Below, piece by piece: positions 52,318 through 60,506 of a stretch of 64,000 nucleotides of DNA. The notes under the pieces were generated by a model, which saw nothing but the letters and a program-made list of their open reading frames with translations, searched no databases and had not been told where the DNA came from. The DNA is from Streptomyces mirabilis. Lineage in GTDB: Bacteria; Actinomycetota; Actinomycetes; Streptomycetales; Streptomycetaceae. Position 1 is the stretch's first letter. Each line of letters opens with the position of its first letter. The stretch spans positions 992,001 to 1,056,000 of the forward strand of contig NZ_JBCJKP010000001.1 in the NCBI RefSeq assembly GCF_039503195.1. Direction: 5' to 3'. The position numbers and the translations under genes are program-made.

Positions 52318-52513
52318 TACGTGCTCCGATCAGTCGCAGGGGTGCGAGTGCTTCCACCATCACCTCCGCGACCGACGACCGACATCGTTGTACGTCCGAA
52401 TGGGGCGCGGGCACCCCGAACCCTCCCTGAACAGCGTCCGCACAGGGCGTGTCGCGCGGGGTGTGCGGAATGCCCGTAGCGTGAGAACAGGTCAGGTGGA
52501 AGAGGGAGAGATC

Positions 52514-52720
52514 ATGCCAACAAGCCAGCCCGATTCGTCCTCACCGTCCGACGACAGGGCGACCCCCGACACGCTGCTGCACACCGGCTCCGAAGGCCCC
52601 GTGACCGCCGAGGACATGGTGCTCGCCGCGGGTCGCGACCTCAGTCCGAAGAACCTCGCCTGGGCCGAGCGCAGGCTGCGGGAGGACGGACCCACAGCCA
52701 TCGAACGACTGCTTCCCTAG
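52514..52720 (+). CDS. Small conserved Streptomyces protein
   Basis: 68 aa. ATG at 52514 preceded by AGAGGGAGAG. DTLLHTGSEGPVTAEDMVLA and LSPKNLAWAERRLREDGPTA make a short helical protein with a disordered N-terminus. I have seen such proteins in Streptomyces genomes annotated as hypothetical. Function unknown; it is convergent with the DUF4360 gene, with a strong hairpin between them. Confidence 0.65.
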   Translation: MPTSQPDSSSPSDDRATPDTLLHTGSEGPVTAEDMVLAAGRDLSPKNLAWAERRLREDGPTAIERLLP

Positions 52721-52774
52721 CTCGCCCGGCTACCCGACTACCCGCCTACCCGGCCACCCAGCTCGCCGGCTCCA

Positions 52775-52808
52775 CTTGACCGGCTCCGATGCGGCGGAGC
52801 CGGTCAAG
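52775..52808. terminator. Bidirectional hairpin terminator
   Basis: A perfect 14-bp stem: cttgaccggctccg (52775-52788), 6-nt loop, cggagccggtcaag (52795-52808). It lies between two convergent genes (stops at 52720 and 52831), the right place for a shared intrinsic-like terminator. There is no U tract, as is common in actinobacteria. Confidence 0.75.
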
Positions 52809-52830
52809 GTCGTGCCGACGGAGCGGGGGG

Positions 52831-53481
52831 TCAGGAGGCGGGACACTCCTTCCAGGCGAGGTGGTAGATGGTGCTGATGTCACCGTCCGTGGAGTCCATG
52901 GTCATGAAACTGCTGCTGCCGGGCGTGGACGTGCCCGCGTTGACACGCAGCTCGGTGTTGATGTTGAAGTTCCGCTGGACACCACAGGGTGCCCACACCA
53001 GTTGGGCCCAGTCGGTGACGTCCGTGGACTGCCAGTTGTCGTTGTAGGGGCCGCGGAAGGGGTGGGTGATGGCCGCCGTGCTCGACGAGCCCTGGAAGTA
53101 GTACGAGGCCTTCTCGGTGCTGCTCGCGCCCGACTGGAGTGCGGCGAAGCCGCGGTAGTCCGCGCTGGCGATGGCGTACGTGAAGCCCTGCGGCACGTGG
53201 ACGATCAGGTTGAGCTGGCAGTTCTTGCGGAAGGCGGTGGGGTCGGAGTTGCCTCCGACCTGGGCGAGGTAGTCGCTGTAGGTGACCGTGAAGGCCGTGT
53301 TGTCGGGGGAGACCGCGACGGCGGCGGTTCCCTGCGGGCAGCCGGAGCCGTTCACGGTGGCGACCTTGATGACGATCTTGTCCGGGGGCGGGTCGACGAT
53401 CCCGGAGGACGGGTCCGGACCCGGTAGTGCGGTGGCGAACAGGGCGGCTATCGCGCCACCCAGAAGCAGCCCACCAGCCAT
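52831..53481 (-). CDS. DUF4360-like secreted protein
   Basis: 216 aa from the ATG at 53481. The hydrophobic start AGGLLLGGAIAALFATALPG is a signal peptide or anchor. The mature domain reads VNGSGCPQGTAAVAVSPDNT, FTVTYSDYLAQVGG, NCQLNLIVHVPQGFTYAIAS and ADYRGFAAL, the DUF4360 pattern with paired cysteines. The frame is open to 53634, but the extra residues are basic and lie outside a normal signal peptide. Known members are fungal and actinobacterial secreted proteins of unknown role. Confidence 0.8.
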   Translation of the reverse strand: MAGGLLLGGAIAALFATALPGPDPSSGIVDPPPDKIVIKVATVNGSGCPQGTAAVAVSPDNTAFTVTYSDYLAQVGGNSDPTAFRKNCQLNLIVHVPQGFTYAIASADYRGFAALQSGASSTEKASYYFQGSSSTAAITHPFRGPYNDNWQSTDVTDWAQLVWAPCGVQRNFNINTELRVNAGTSTPGSSSFMTMDSTDGDISTIYHLAWKECPAS

Positions 53482-53733
53482 GGTGCTCCAATCCGTTGCG
53501 TTGGTGTCTACGGCGGCACGGAACGTGTGCCACCGTGAATTGGGGGTGCGGCGCCTCACGCGGACGTGCGGCGCCGTCGCAGACCAGTGCGTTGGATCAA
53601 GCGCGGATCGTTGAAGCATGGACATGTCAAGCACATGCCTGTGCGACCCCGCCCTGTGAAGGAGCTGTGAAGGCCGGGATCGACCGCATCGTATGTACGC
53701 CCGTCACGCTTGGGCAGGGCGATCTCCGGCCAT

Positions 53734-54306
53734 TCAGCCCGTACGTCCGTAGCGCCCGACCAGGGTGCCGGAGCCCACGGTGTGACCGGCCAGCGCACGC
53801 CGTACGGCGTCGACAGTGGCGTCCCCGGGAAGGTGCAGCCTCACGTCGGCGGCGAGGACCGAGAAGACGTAGTGGTGGGGTTTGCCGGCGGGCGGGCAGG
53901 GACCGCCGTAGCGGCGCTGCCCGAAGCCGTTGCGGCCCTGCACGGCGCCCTTCGGGACGGCGCCCGCACCCAGCGTCGTCTCGTGCGGGTCGACGCCCCA
54001 CATGAGCCAGTGCACGAAGGTGCCGGACGCGGCGTCCGGGTCCTCGGCCAGCACGACCAGCTCGGCCGCGCCACCCGGCACACCGGAGAGACGCAGCGGC
54101 GGGGACACGTTCGCACCGTCGCAGGTGAAACGGCGTGGGACGGTGCCGCCGTCCCCGAAGGCCGGGCTCGTCACCGCGATCGCCCTCGAGGCGCCCGGCG
54201 TCGGTGCCGCGGACGCGGCGGGTGTCCCCGAGGCACCCCCGCACCCCGCGGTGAGGGCCACCACGGCTGCCGTCACGACGGTTCCGAGCCAGTTCCCACG
54301 GCGCAT
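53734..54306 (-). CDS. YbhB/YbcL-type PEBP lipoprotein
   Basis: 190 aa. Lipoprotein signal (TVVTAAVVALTAGC). The PEBP core has RRFTCDGANVSPPLRLSGVP, DPDAASGTFVHWLMWGVDP, then YGGPCPPAGKPHHYVFSVLA and LAGHTVGSGTLVGRYGR, matching the bacterial Raf-kinase-inhibitor-like family (YbhB/YbcL), whose biological role is unclear. ATG at 54306 (GTG at 54315 is an alternative). Confidence 0.88.
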   Translation of the reverse strand: MRRGNWLGTVVTAAVVALTAGCGGASGTPAASAAPTPGASRAIAVTSPAFGDGGTVPRRFTCDGANVSPPLRLSGVPGGAAELVVLAEDPDAASGTFVHWLMWGVDPHETTLGAGAVPKGAVQGRNGFGQRRYGGPCPPAGKPHHYVFSVLAADVRLHLPGDATVDAVRRALAGHTVGSGTLVGRYGRTG

Positions 54307-54445
54307 GTCCGCCACGTTAGCGCCGGGCGTGCGACCCGGGTGGGCAACCGGGCCGCACGACTCCGCTCCCCGGCGTCGGGCGGCGCGCTTCGAGAATCCC
54401 GCGCCGCCTCACCGCTCCCTGCGCGCCCCTGCGACACTGAAGGGC

Positions 54446-54988
54446 ATGGAGCCCCGACACCTCAGAATCGGCCGCCGTCGCATCTGGATGCTCAGCGGGG
54501 CCTGCCTGCTCGTGCTCGGCCCGATCGGCTACTTCCTCGGTGGCTGGATTCCTCTTACCGCGCTCACCGTCTCCCTCCTCGCGGCCACCACCGTGGCCCA
54601 CTGGAAGGCCGCCGCCTGGCTCGGACCCGCCATCGCGCGGGGACAGCGGGAGAGCCGCCGGGACGTGGCGACCTTCTGCGTGGTCATCGCGGTCAGCGGC
54701 TACGCCCAGCCCCCGGCGCGGCCCGCGCCCACCGCCGAGGAACTGACGGCACTGCGCCTGGAGGCGTACCGGGCCGCGGCGCACGACGACCTCGCCGAGG
54801 ATCTCCGGGGCCTGGCGGCCGACGCGCTGGCCGCCGCCGACACCGCGCACACCGAGGACACCCCGGTGGCCTGGCGGGCGGCACGCGCGAGCGCCGAGCG
54901 CCTGGCGCACTCGGCACAGGAGGGCAACCCGTACGTACGCCAGCTCCTCATCCAGTGGGTCGAGGGCAACCCGGCCGCGGACCGCTAG
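54446..54988 (+). CDS. Two-TM membrane protein, conserved hypothetical
   Basis: 180 aa. After a basic start (RHLRIGRRRIW) come two TM helices (residues ~14-29 and ~33-50: MLSGACLLVLGPIGYFLGGW, LTALTVSLLAATTVAHW). The rest is an Ala/Glu/Arg-rich helical region (EELTALRLEAYRAAAHDDLA, RAARASAERLAHSAQEGNPY). No enzyme motif. ATG at 54446. Divergent from the PEBP gene; function unknown. Confidence 0.65.
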   Translation: MEPRHLRIGRRRIWMLSGACLLVLGPIGYFLGGWIPLTALTVSLLAATTVAHWKAAAWLGPAIARGQRESRRDVATFCVVIAVSGYAQPPARPAPTAEELTALRLEAYRAAAHDDLAEDLRGLAADALAAADTAHTEDTPVAWRAARASAERLAHSAQEGNPYVRQLLIQWVEGNPAADR

Positions 54989-55004
54989 GACAGGTCGCAC
55001 ACGC

Positions 55005-55457
55005 TCACGCAGGGCCGTCGCGTTCGCACTCCTCGCAGTCGAGGGACAGCCCGCGCCGCGCGAAGATCTGCGAGAACCTCGATTCCGGGGTGGCAACCAC
55101 CAGATCGCACCCGAGCGCCAGGTTCCAGCCCGCGCCCACCGCCGCCCCGCTGGCCCTGGCGACGCTCGGGACGGGCAACTCGTGCAGCAGCAGGGTCACT
55201 TCGCTCAGGGTGCGCATCCGGTACATGGGGTGCGCGGCACTGAGTCCCCCGAGATGTCCGCGCCGGAGCAGAACGCGCCACCGGCCCCGGTCAGCACGAG
55301 TGCCCGTACGGACCGATCGTTCCCCCGCGTCCGTGAGCGCGTCCCGCAGGGCGCGCCACAACTCCTCGTCGATCGCGTTCCTGCGGTGCGGACGGTTCAG
55401 CGTCAACGTCCGTACGCCGCCCGAGTCGTCGCGGAGCAGCACCGGCTCCTCGCTCAC
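55005..55457 (-). pseudogene. Enoyl-CoA hydratase/isomerase, truncated and frameshifted
   Basis: The start LLRDDSGGVRTLTLNRPHRR and the later SVARASGAAVGAGWNLALGC with DLVVATPESRFSQIFARRG are crotonase-family blocks. Between them the natural ALVLTGAGGAFCSGADISG lies in another frame (about 55238-55305), so two compensating frameshifts are present, one of them at a G run (ccccc on the plus strand). After SLDC the homology ends and the frame stops at 55005; the second half of the gene is missing. The start (GTG) overlaps the CoA-transferase stop, so the two were once an operon. Confidence 0.8.
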
Positions 55458-56520
55458 AGCGACTCCCCGTCGGCGCCGATCCCCAGCTCGGCGAGGACGG
55501 CCGCGGTGTGTTCGCCGAGAGCCGGGATCGACCCCATCGGCTGCTCGTAGCGGAGACGACCGGGGGTGGCAGCAGCGCAGGCACCGGACCGCCCGGCGTG
55601 TCGATCTCGCGCCAGCGGTCGCGGGCCGTCAGATGCGGGTGCGCGACGACCTCGCTCGGGGTGTTGTAGCGGGAGTTCCCTATCCCCGCGGCATCCGCAC
55701 GGTCCTGGACGTACGCCAGATCATGACGCGCGCACCAGGCGCCGATCTCCGCGTCGTGGACCTCGCTGTGCGCGACCCGGCCGGAGTTGCTCCGCAAGCG
55801 CTCGTCGTCCGCCAGGTCCGGGCGGCCGAGCAGCTCACGCGCGAGCCGCTGCCACTCGCCGTCGTTGGTCGTGCCGAGGACGACGGTGTGACCGTCGGCC
55901 GTGGGACAGGCACCGTACGGCGCCACCGCGGGCGAGCCCATGCCCTTCGGCTCCTGGTCCACGCCCGTGTGCCGGGTGTAGGTCAGCGAATAGCCCATCA
56001 ACTCCGTCATGGTGTCGAACAGGCTGACCGCGGCGGACGTGGGCCCCCGCACCCGGCCGCGCTCCTTCCCGCAGAACAGCGCCGTGATCGACAGGGCGGC
56101 GTACAGGCCGGTGCTCACATCGGCCATCGGCGGTCCCGCCTTGGCCGGCGCGCCCGGTCGGCCCGTGGTCGCGCACGCTCCCGACTCGGCCTGGACCAGC
56201 AGGTCGTAGGCGCGCTTGTGGGAGAGCGGCCCGCCGGACCCGTACCCGTCGATCTCCACCGCGATGAGCCCGGGACGACTCACGGCCAGGTCGGCCGGGG
56301 CGATGCCGAGTCTCGCGGTCGCGCCGGGCGCGAGGTGGGAGACCAGGACGTCGGCGCGGTCGAGCAGTCGGCGCAGCACCGCCATCCCGGCCGAGGACTT
56401 GAGGTCGAGGGCCACCGACTCCTTGCCCCGGTTGAGCCAGACGAAGTGGGCCGCGAGGCCGCCCACCACGTCGTCGCAGCGCCGGGCGAAGTCGCCGCCC
56501 CGGACGGTCGGCTCGGTCGC
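55454..56520 (-). pseudogene. CaiB/BaiF-type CoA-transferase, N-terminus deleted
   Basis: Family III CoA-transferase blocks: GGLAAHFVWLNRGKESVALD, SHLAPGATARLGIAPADLAV, RPGLIAVEIDGYGSGGPLSH, AYDLLVQAESGACATTGRPG and MADVSTGLYAALSITALFCG. The first ~60 residues of the family are missing: homology starts at GGDFARR next to a breakpoint near 56500-56525. Near 55555 a frameshift moves the tail RYEQPMGSIPALGEHTAAVL into another frame that stops at 55454. Not functional as sequenced. Confidence 0.8.
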
Positions 56521-56905
56521 GCAGGCGAAGGCGGCACTCGAGACGACCCTCGAGTACGTCAAGGAGCGGCAGGTCATCGGGACTCCGGTCGCCTCCTTCC
56601 AGAACACGAAGTTCGAACTCGCCGCGGTGGCCTCCGAGATCGAGGCCGCGCAGACGATGCTCGACCGCGCGGTGCGCGAGCTCGTCGACGGCGACCTCTC
56701 CGGCGCGGACGCGGCCAAGGTCAAACTGTTCTGCACGGAGATGCAGGCACGCGCGGTCGACCGCTGTCTGCAACTCTTCGGGGGGTACGGGTACATCCTG
56801 GAGTACCCCATCGCCCGGCTGTACGCGGATGCGCGCATCACCCGCATCTACGCCGGTACGAGCGAGGTCATGAAGGTCATCATCGCCAAATCCCTGGGAC
56901 TGTGA
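56521..56905 (+). pseudogene. Acyl-CoA dehydrogenase, C-terminal fragment
   Basis: Only the last ~125 residues of the family: ALETTLEYVKERQVIGTPVA, FQNTKFELAAVASEIEAAQT, CLQLFGGYGYILEYPIARLY and ITRIYAGTSEVMKVIIAKSL. The catalytic/FAD N-terminal two thirds are gone; the fragment begins where the oppositely oriented CoA-transferase is also cut, as expected if one deletion removed the facing 5' ends of two divergent genes. It ends 5 bp before the SDR gene. Confidence 0.85.
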
Positions 56906-56910
56906 GCAGC

Positions 56911-57681
56911 ATGGCGGACTTCTCCAGCAGGACCGGCGTCGCGTTCGTCGCGGGCGGCACCGGCGGCATCGGCGCGGCCGTCGTACGCATGCTGGCCGAG
57001 CGCGGCAGCGACGTGGCGTTCACGTACCGCTCCAGCCAGGCCGGGGCCGACGCCCTGGCGACCGAGGTGAAGGCGTACGGGCGCCAAGTCCTCGCGCTGC
57101 GCCTCGACCTGGGCGACGAGCGGGCCACGGCGGAGGCGGTCGCCGAGGCGTCCGACGCCTTCGGGGGCCTGCACACGCTGGTGTACGCGGCGGGCCCGCA
57201 TGTGCCGATGGTGCACCTCAGCAAGGTGACGCCGAGTCAGTACCGGGCCCAACTCGACGCGGACGCGGTGGCGTTCTTCAACCTCGTCCATCCCGCGCTG
57301 CCCCGGCTGCGGGAGACGCGGGGCTCCATCGTCGCCGTCACCACCGTGGCCACCCGCCGGTTCCCCGTGCGCGACGGGCTGTCGTCGGGTACGAAGGGGG
57401 CGGTCGAGGCGGTGGCGCGGGCGCTGGCCGCCGAGGAGGGCCGCTACGGGGTCCGCGTGAACTGCGTCGGCCCCGGCATGCTGACCGACGGCATCGCCGC
57501 CCGTCTGATCAGCTCCGGCGAACTCGACACGGCGGCCCTGGACATCACCCGGCGCAACATCCCGCTGCGGCGTTTCGGCGAGGCGAAGGACATCGCGGAG
57601 GCGGTGGCGTTCCTGGCCTCGGACCGAGCCGGTTTCATCACCGGGCAGGCGCTGGGGGTGGACGGCGGGTACAGCGTCTAG
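56911..57681 (+). CDS. Short-chain dehydrogenase/reductase
   Basis: 256 aa. The Rossmann motif FVAGGTGGIGAAVVRMLAER is intact, then LVYAAGPHV (NAG-like), VNCVGPGMLTDGIAARL and a normal end FITGQALGVDGGYSV. The usual Ser and Tyr-x3-Lys are replaced: RDGLSSGTKGAVEAV has Ser where Tyr is expected and VAVTTVATRR has Thr. It may be an enzyme subfamily with changed chemistry or a non-catalytic member. ATG at 56911. The only complete enzyme gene of the eroded cluster. Confidence 0.85.
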   Translation: MADFSSRTGVAFVAGGTGGIGAAVVRMLAERGSDVAFTYRSSQAGADALATEVKAYGRQVLALRLDLGDERATAEAVAEASDAFGGLHTLVYAAGPHVPMVHLSKVTPSQYRAQLDADAVAFFNLVHPALPRLRETRGSIVAVTTVATRRFPVRDGLSSGTKGAVEAVARALAAEEGRYGVRVNCVGPGMLTDGIAARLISSGELDTAALDITRRNIPLRRFGEAKDIAEAVAFLASDRAGFITGQALGVDGGYSV

Positions 57682-57693
57682 TGGCCCGGGTGT

Positions 57694-58150
57694 TCACTCC
57701 GGCGGCGTGATCCGCCGCCCGCCGACGAACGTCGCGCGTACGACGTCGGCGGACATGAGCTCGAGGGCTTCCTTCAGCGGTACGTGGAGGAGGCACAGGT
57801 CGGCGACCGATCCGACCGCCAACCGCCGTACCCGGGACGGGTGTCGGGGCTCTCCCGTGAACAGGTCCAACGCCGCGCGCCGGGCCGGCGCCTCGCCACC
57901 GGACCGCTCGAAGGCCGCCCGCATCACCGCCCAGGGGTCGGCACTCCCGTACGGCGCGTCGGTCCCGGCGGCGAGCGGAATCCCCGCCTCGGCCAGGGAC
58001 CGGCAGCGGTACAGGTGGGCCTGGTCGTCCGGGTCCACATCGGTCGCGTACTCCCGTCCCCGCTCCACGGGAAAGTGCGGCTGTGTCACGACCGTCACGC
58101 CGAGCCGCGCGAGCCAGGGCATCGTCTCGGCCGGGATCACCGACCCGTAT
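57694..58150 (-). pseudogene. Amidohydrolase (YtcJ-like), C-terminal fragment
   Basis: Homology begins at SVIPAETMPWLARLGVTVVT and runs through QPHFPVERGREYATDVDPDD, GIPLAAGTDAPYGSADPWAV and VGSVADLCLLHVPLKEALEL to the stop at 57694. The GTDAPYGSADP metal-site block is present, but the first ~60% of the enzyme, including the HxH motif, is absent. It is joined upstream to the acyl-CoA ligase fragment at about 58140. Confidence 0.75.
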
Positions 58151-58582
58151 CGCCCATCGGGCCCGCGGTGAGCTGCTTGCGCACGGCCTTGGGGCGCCCC
58201 GCCCGGTGGTCCCTCCCGAGACGGGGAGCTCGCGCCCCTCGCACTCCTCGAACTCCCGCCTACCGGGCGCCGCGAGCAGGCGCTCGTACACCTCCTCGAT
58301 GATGAGCAGCTCGCCCTGCGCCATCTCCTCGACCTCGGCGGGGAGGAGGTGGGTGTTGACCGGCGTGTAGAGGTGGCCGGAGCGCTGGGCGGCCCGGGCG
58401 ACTTCCAGGAAGGCCGCGCCGCTGGGCATACGGATCGCGATGGCGTCCCCCGGCTTGAGGTCGAGCGCCGCCGCCAACTGCCGGGACCGTGCGTCGAGCT
58501 CGGCGTACGTGACGGTCCTGCCGCCGCTCTCGATGACCGCGATCGCGTCGGGGCGCTGCTTCGCCTGCCATCCCAGATGCAT
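58135..58582 (-). pseudogene. Acyl-CoA synthetase (AMP-binding), N-terminal fragment
   Basis: HLGWQAKQRPDAIAVIESGG, VTYAELDARSRQLAAALDLK and SGHLYTPVNTHLLPAEVEEM are AMP-forming ligase N-terminal blocks. The P-loop SGGTTGR is followed by a frameshift; RPKAVRKQLTAGPMGD continues in another frame, and then homology stops at the junction with the amidohydrolase fragment (~58140). Only ~145 residues of ~500 remain. The start codon lies inside the palindromic operator. Confidence 0.8.
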
Positions 58583-58610
58583 TCACTGAGAATATCATTC
58601 TCAGTGAATG
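58580..58610. promoter_or_regulatory. 31-bp palindromic TetR operator
   Basis: A perfect inverted repeat: cattcactgagaat (58580-58593), atc, attctcagtgaatg (58597-58610), 14-bp arms. It overlaps the start codon of the ligase fragment and lies 85 bp before the divergent TetR gene. A related imperfect site, cattctcc-N5-ggagag, occurs at about 59414-59433 before another gene fragment, suggesting one regulator controlled several genes here. Confidence 0.85.
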
Positions 58611-58694
58611 CAAGAGAGAGTCTCGTATTCTGCGATGCGCGATTCGGTAGGGCGCCGCAACTTGTTCCCACTGAAGTGGAGTATCGTTCTGCAA

Positions 58695-59375
58695 GTGACC
58701 GCAGTCTCCGAAGAGCCCGCATGGCGCCAGCGCGCCGTAGAGCGATCGACCCGCGCCGCGAAGCTTCGCGCCGAGCAACGCGTGCAGCGCTTCCTGGACT
58801 CGGCACAGGAGTTGATCGTCGAGAAGGGCACGACCGACTTCACCGTCCAGGAGGTCGTCAACCGCTCGAAGCAGTCCCTGCGCAGTTTCTACCAGCACTT
58901 CGACGGCAAGCACGAGCTGCTCCTCGCCCTGTTCGAGGACGCCCTCTCGGTGGGCGCCGCCAAGGTCCGTGAGGCGGCCGCCACCGAGAGCGACCCGCTG
59001 CAGCGCCTGCGGATCGCCGTCGAGACGCTCTACGAACAGTCGCATCCCAGCCCCGGCGTCCAGCGCCCGCTGTTCAACGACTTCGCGCTGCAACTGCTGG
59101 TCAAGCACCCCGAGCAGGTGGCGACCGCCCACATCCCGCTGCTCACGGTCTTCACCGAGATCATCGAGCAGGCCGCCGAGGCCGGTGTCATCTCCGGCGG
59201 GAAACCCCGCCGTCAGGCCGCTCTCGTCATGCAGACGGTCATGTTCGCCTCGCAGGCCCACGGCGTCCCCGCCGACAGCCACGCCCACCCGGTGACCTCC
59301 GAGGAGGTCTGGCAGTTCTGTCTGGGCGGCATCTCGGGCGTTCCGGCCACGGCGGGCAGGTCCGCCTCCGCGTAA
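58695..59375 (+). CDS. TetR-family regulator of the acyl-CoA cluster
   Basis: 226 aa. HTH: FTVQEVVNRSKQSLRSFYQH followed by FDGKHELLLALFEDAL, as in FadR/KstR-type TetR regulators of lipid and steroid catabolism. The GTG at 58695 gives a natural start after GCAA. It is divergent from the ligase fragment and flanked by a perfect 31-bp operator, so it probably repressed the now eroded acyl-CoA genes; intact, so it may still bind. Confidence 0.88.
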   Translation: MTAVSEEPAWRQRAVERSTRAAKLRAEQRVQRFLDSAQELIVEKGTTDFTVQEVVNRSKQSLRSFYQHFDGKHELLLALFEDALSVGAAKVREAAATESDPLQRLRIAVETLYEQSHPSPGVQRPLFNDFALQLLVKHPEQVATAHIPLLTVFTEIIEQAAEAGVISGGKPRRQAALVMQTVMFASQAHGVPADSHAHPVTSEEVWQFCLGGISGVPATAGRSASA

Positions 59376-59472
59376 CACGGGTTCGTCCCCCTGACTCTCC
59401 CGCTGGGGAGTTCCATTCTCCCTTTCGGAGAGTATGGTTCTCGCCACTGTGCCGGAGGATCAGGGGGTTCCC

Positions 59473-59535
59473 ATGACCGTACCGACGGACGCCAGGCCTC
59501 ACTACCGGGTCGTCCAATGGGCCAGCGGCAACTGA
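59473..59535 (+). pseudogene. 20-residue N-terminal stub of a DapB-like NAD(P)-dependent dehydrogenase
   Basis: ATG at 59473 preceded by GGAGG-like GGAGGAT. The peptide TVPTDARPHYRVVQWASGN then stops (59533). YRVVQWATGNIG is the start of the Gly-rich NAD(P) fold of dihydrodipicolinate-reductase-like proteins common in actinobacterial acyl-CoA/steroid clusters, so this is very probably the 5' end of such a gene cut by a deletion. Short, hence only moderate confidence. Confidence 0.5.
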
Positions 59536-59559
59536 CGCAGATCACCACCCCGGGCGAGG

Positions 59560-60255
59560 TCAGTGGCCAAGCCAGTACCCGAAGCCCCTGCGGGTGTGGA
59601 TCAGCCCGGGACCTTCCCGGTCCACCTTGTGGCGCAGACGGGAGACGAGCTTCTCGATCGCGTTGTCGGCGCGACCCTCGCCCCCCACATGACGGCAGAT
59701 CTGCTCCTTGGACAGCACCCGCTCGGCGTTGACCAGCAGATGCCGCAACAGTCGGTATTCCGCGGGGGTGAGGTCGATCTCCCGTCGGCCGCGCCACGCC
59801 TGACAGGTGTCGTCGTCCAGGACCAGGTCTCCGTAGGACGGTCCTTCCCGTTCCCGTTCGGGACCCCGGTCGCGCAGCAGCACCTCGGCCCGCGCGAGGA
59901 CCTCGGCGATCCGGAACGGCTTGGTGACGTGGTCCTCCCTGCCGGCACCGAGTTCGGGGACGAGTCGACCCAGGGTCTGATAGGCGGTCAGGAAGAGCAC
60001 CGGGGGGCGATCGGCGGGCGTGAAGCGGCTCCCGCGGGAGAGGCCCTGCAGATCGGGCAGGGTCACGTCGAGGACGACCAGGTCGAAGCGGTCCTCGACG
60101 AGGCGCACCATGGCCTCGGCGCCGGTGCTCACCGTACTGACCCGATAGCCCGCCAACTCCATGGTCGTCGCGAGCAGTTCGGTGGTCTCGGCGTCCTCGA
60201 CGACGACCAGCACGTGTGGTCCGTCGCCGCGAGCCGGCGACCGCTTCTCACTCAT
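59560..60255 (-). CDS. OmpR/PhoB-type response regulator, orphan
   Basis: 231 aa. Receiver: VLVVVEDAETTELLATTMEL, phospho-Asp D63 in LVVLDVTLPD, TxY region LFLTAYQTLG, Lys in HVTKPF. Winged-helix C-terminus: REIDLTPAEYRLLRHLLVNA, KEQICRHVGGEG and VSRLRHKVDREGPGLIHTRR. A DNA-binding response regulator; no kinase gene is adjacent (the left neighbour is a gene stub), so its partner may have been lost or is elsewhere. ATG at 60255 is preferred over a longer frame. Confidence 0.88.
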   Translation of the reverse strand: MSEKRSPARGDGPHVLVVVEDAETTELLATTMELAGYRVSTVSTGAEAMVRLVEDRFDLVVLDVTLPDLQGLSRGSRFTPADRPPVLFLTAYQTLGRLVPELGAGREDHVTKPFRIAEVLARAEVLLRDRGPEREREGPSYGDLVLDDDTCQAWRGRREIDLTPAEYRLLRHLLVNAERVLSKEQICRHVGGEGRADNAIEKLVSRLRHKVDREGPGLIHTRRGFGYWLGH

Positions 60256-60506
60256 GTTTCCGTCCCTGGAACGACCATTCGTGCGGAGCTGGAGCATCAC
60301 GACGTCACGACCTCACACGGTCGACCTCGCCGGTCGGTGCGTCAGAACGTCCGAATGACGGCCGCCGACCTGCCGGCCGGGTCGCGCGGACGGACGACCA
60401 GGCGCTCACCACATCGACGCCGCGCCCACCCAGGGGCTGGAGTTCACACGGGCCCCCTCCACGAGCGACCACACCCCTCCCCCTCAAGGGCGATACCTCC
60501 GCACCA

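Noticed and set aside
51224..52414. 396-residue reverse frame with WRTA/LADG heptads across the repeat array
   Set aside because: Units change frame relative to each other, the start has no RBS and the frame runs into the chaplin gene region; treated as a repeat, not a gene.
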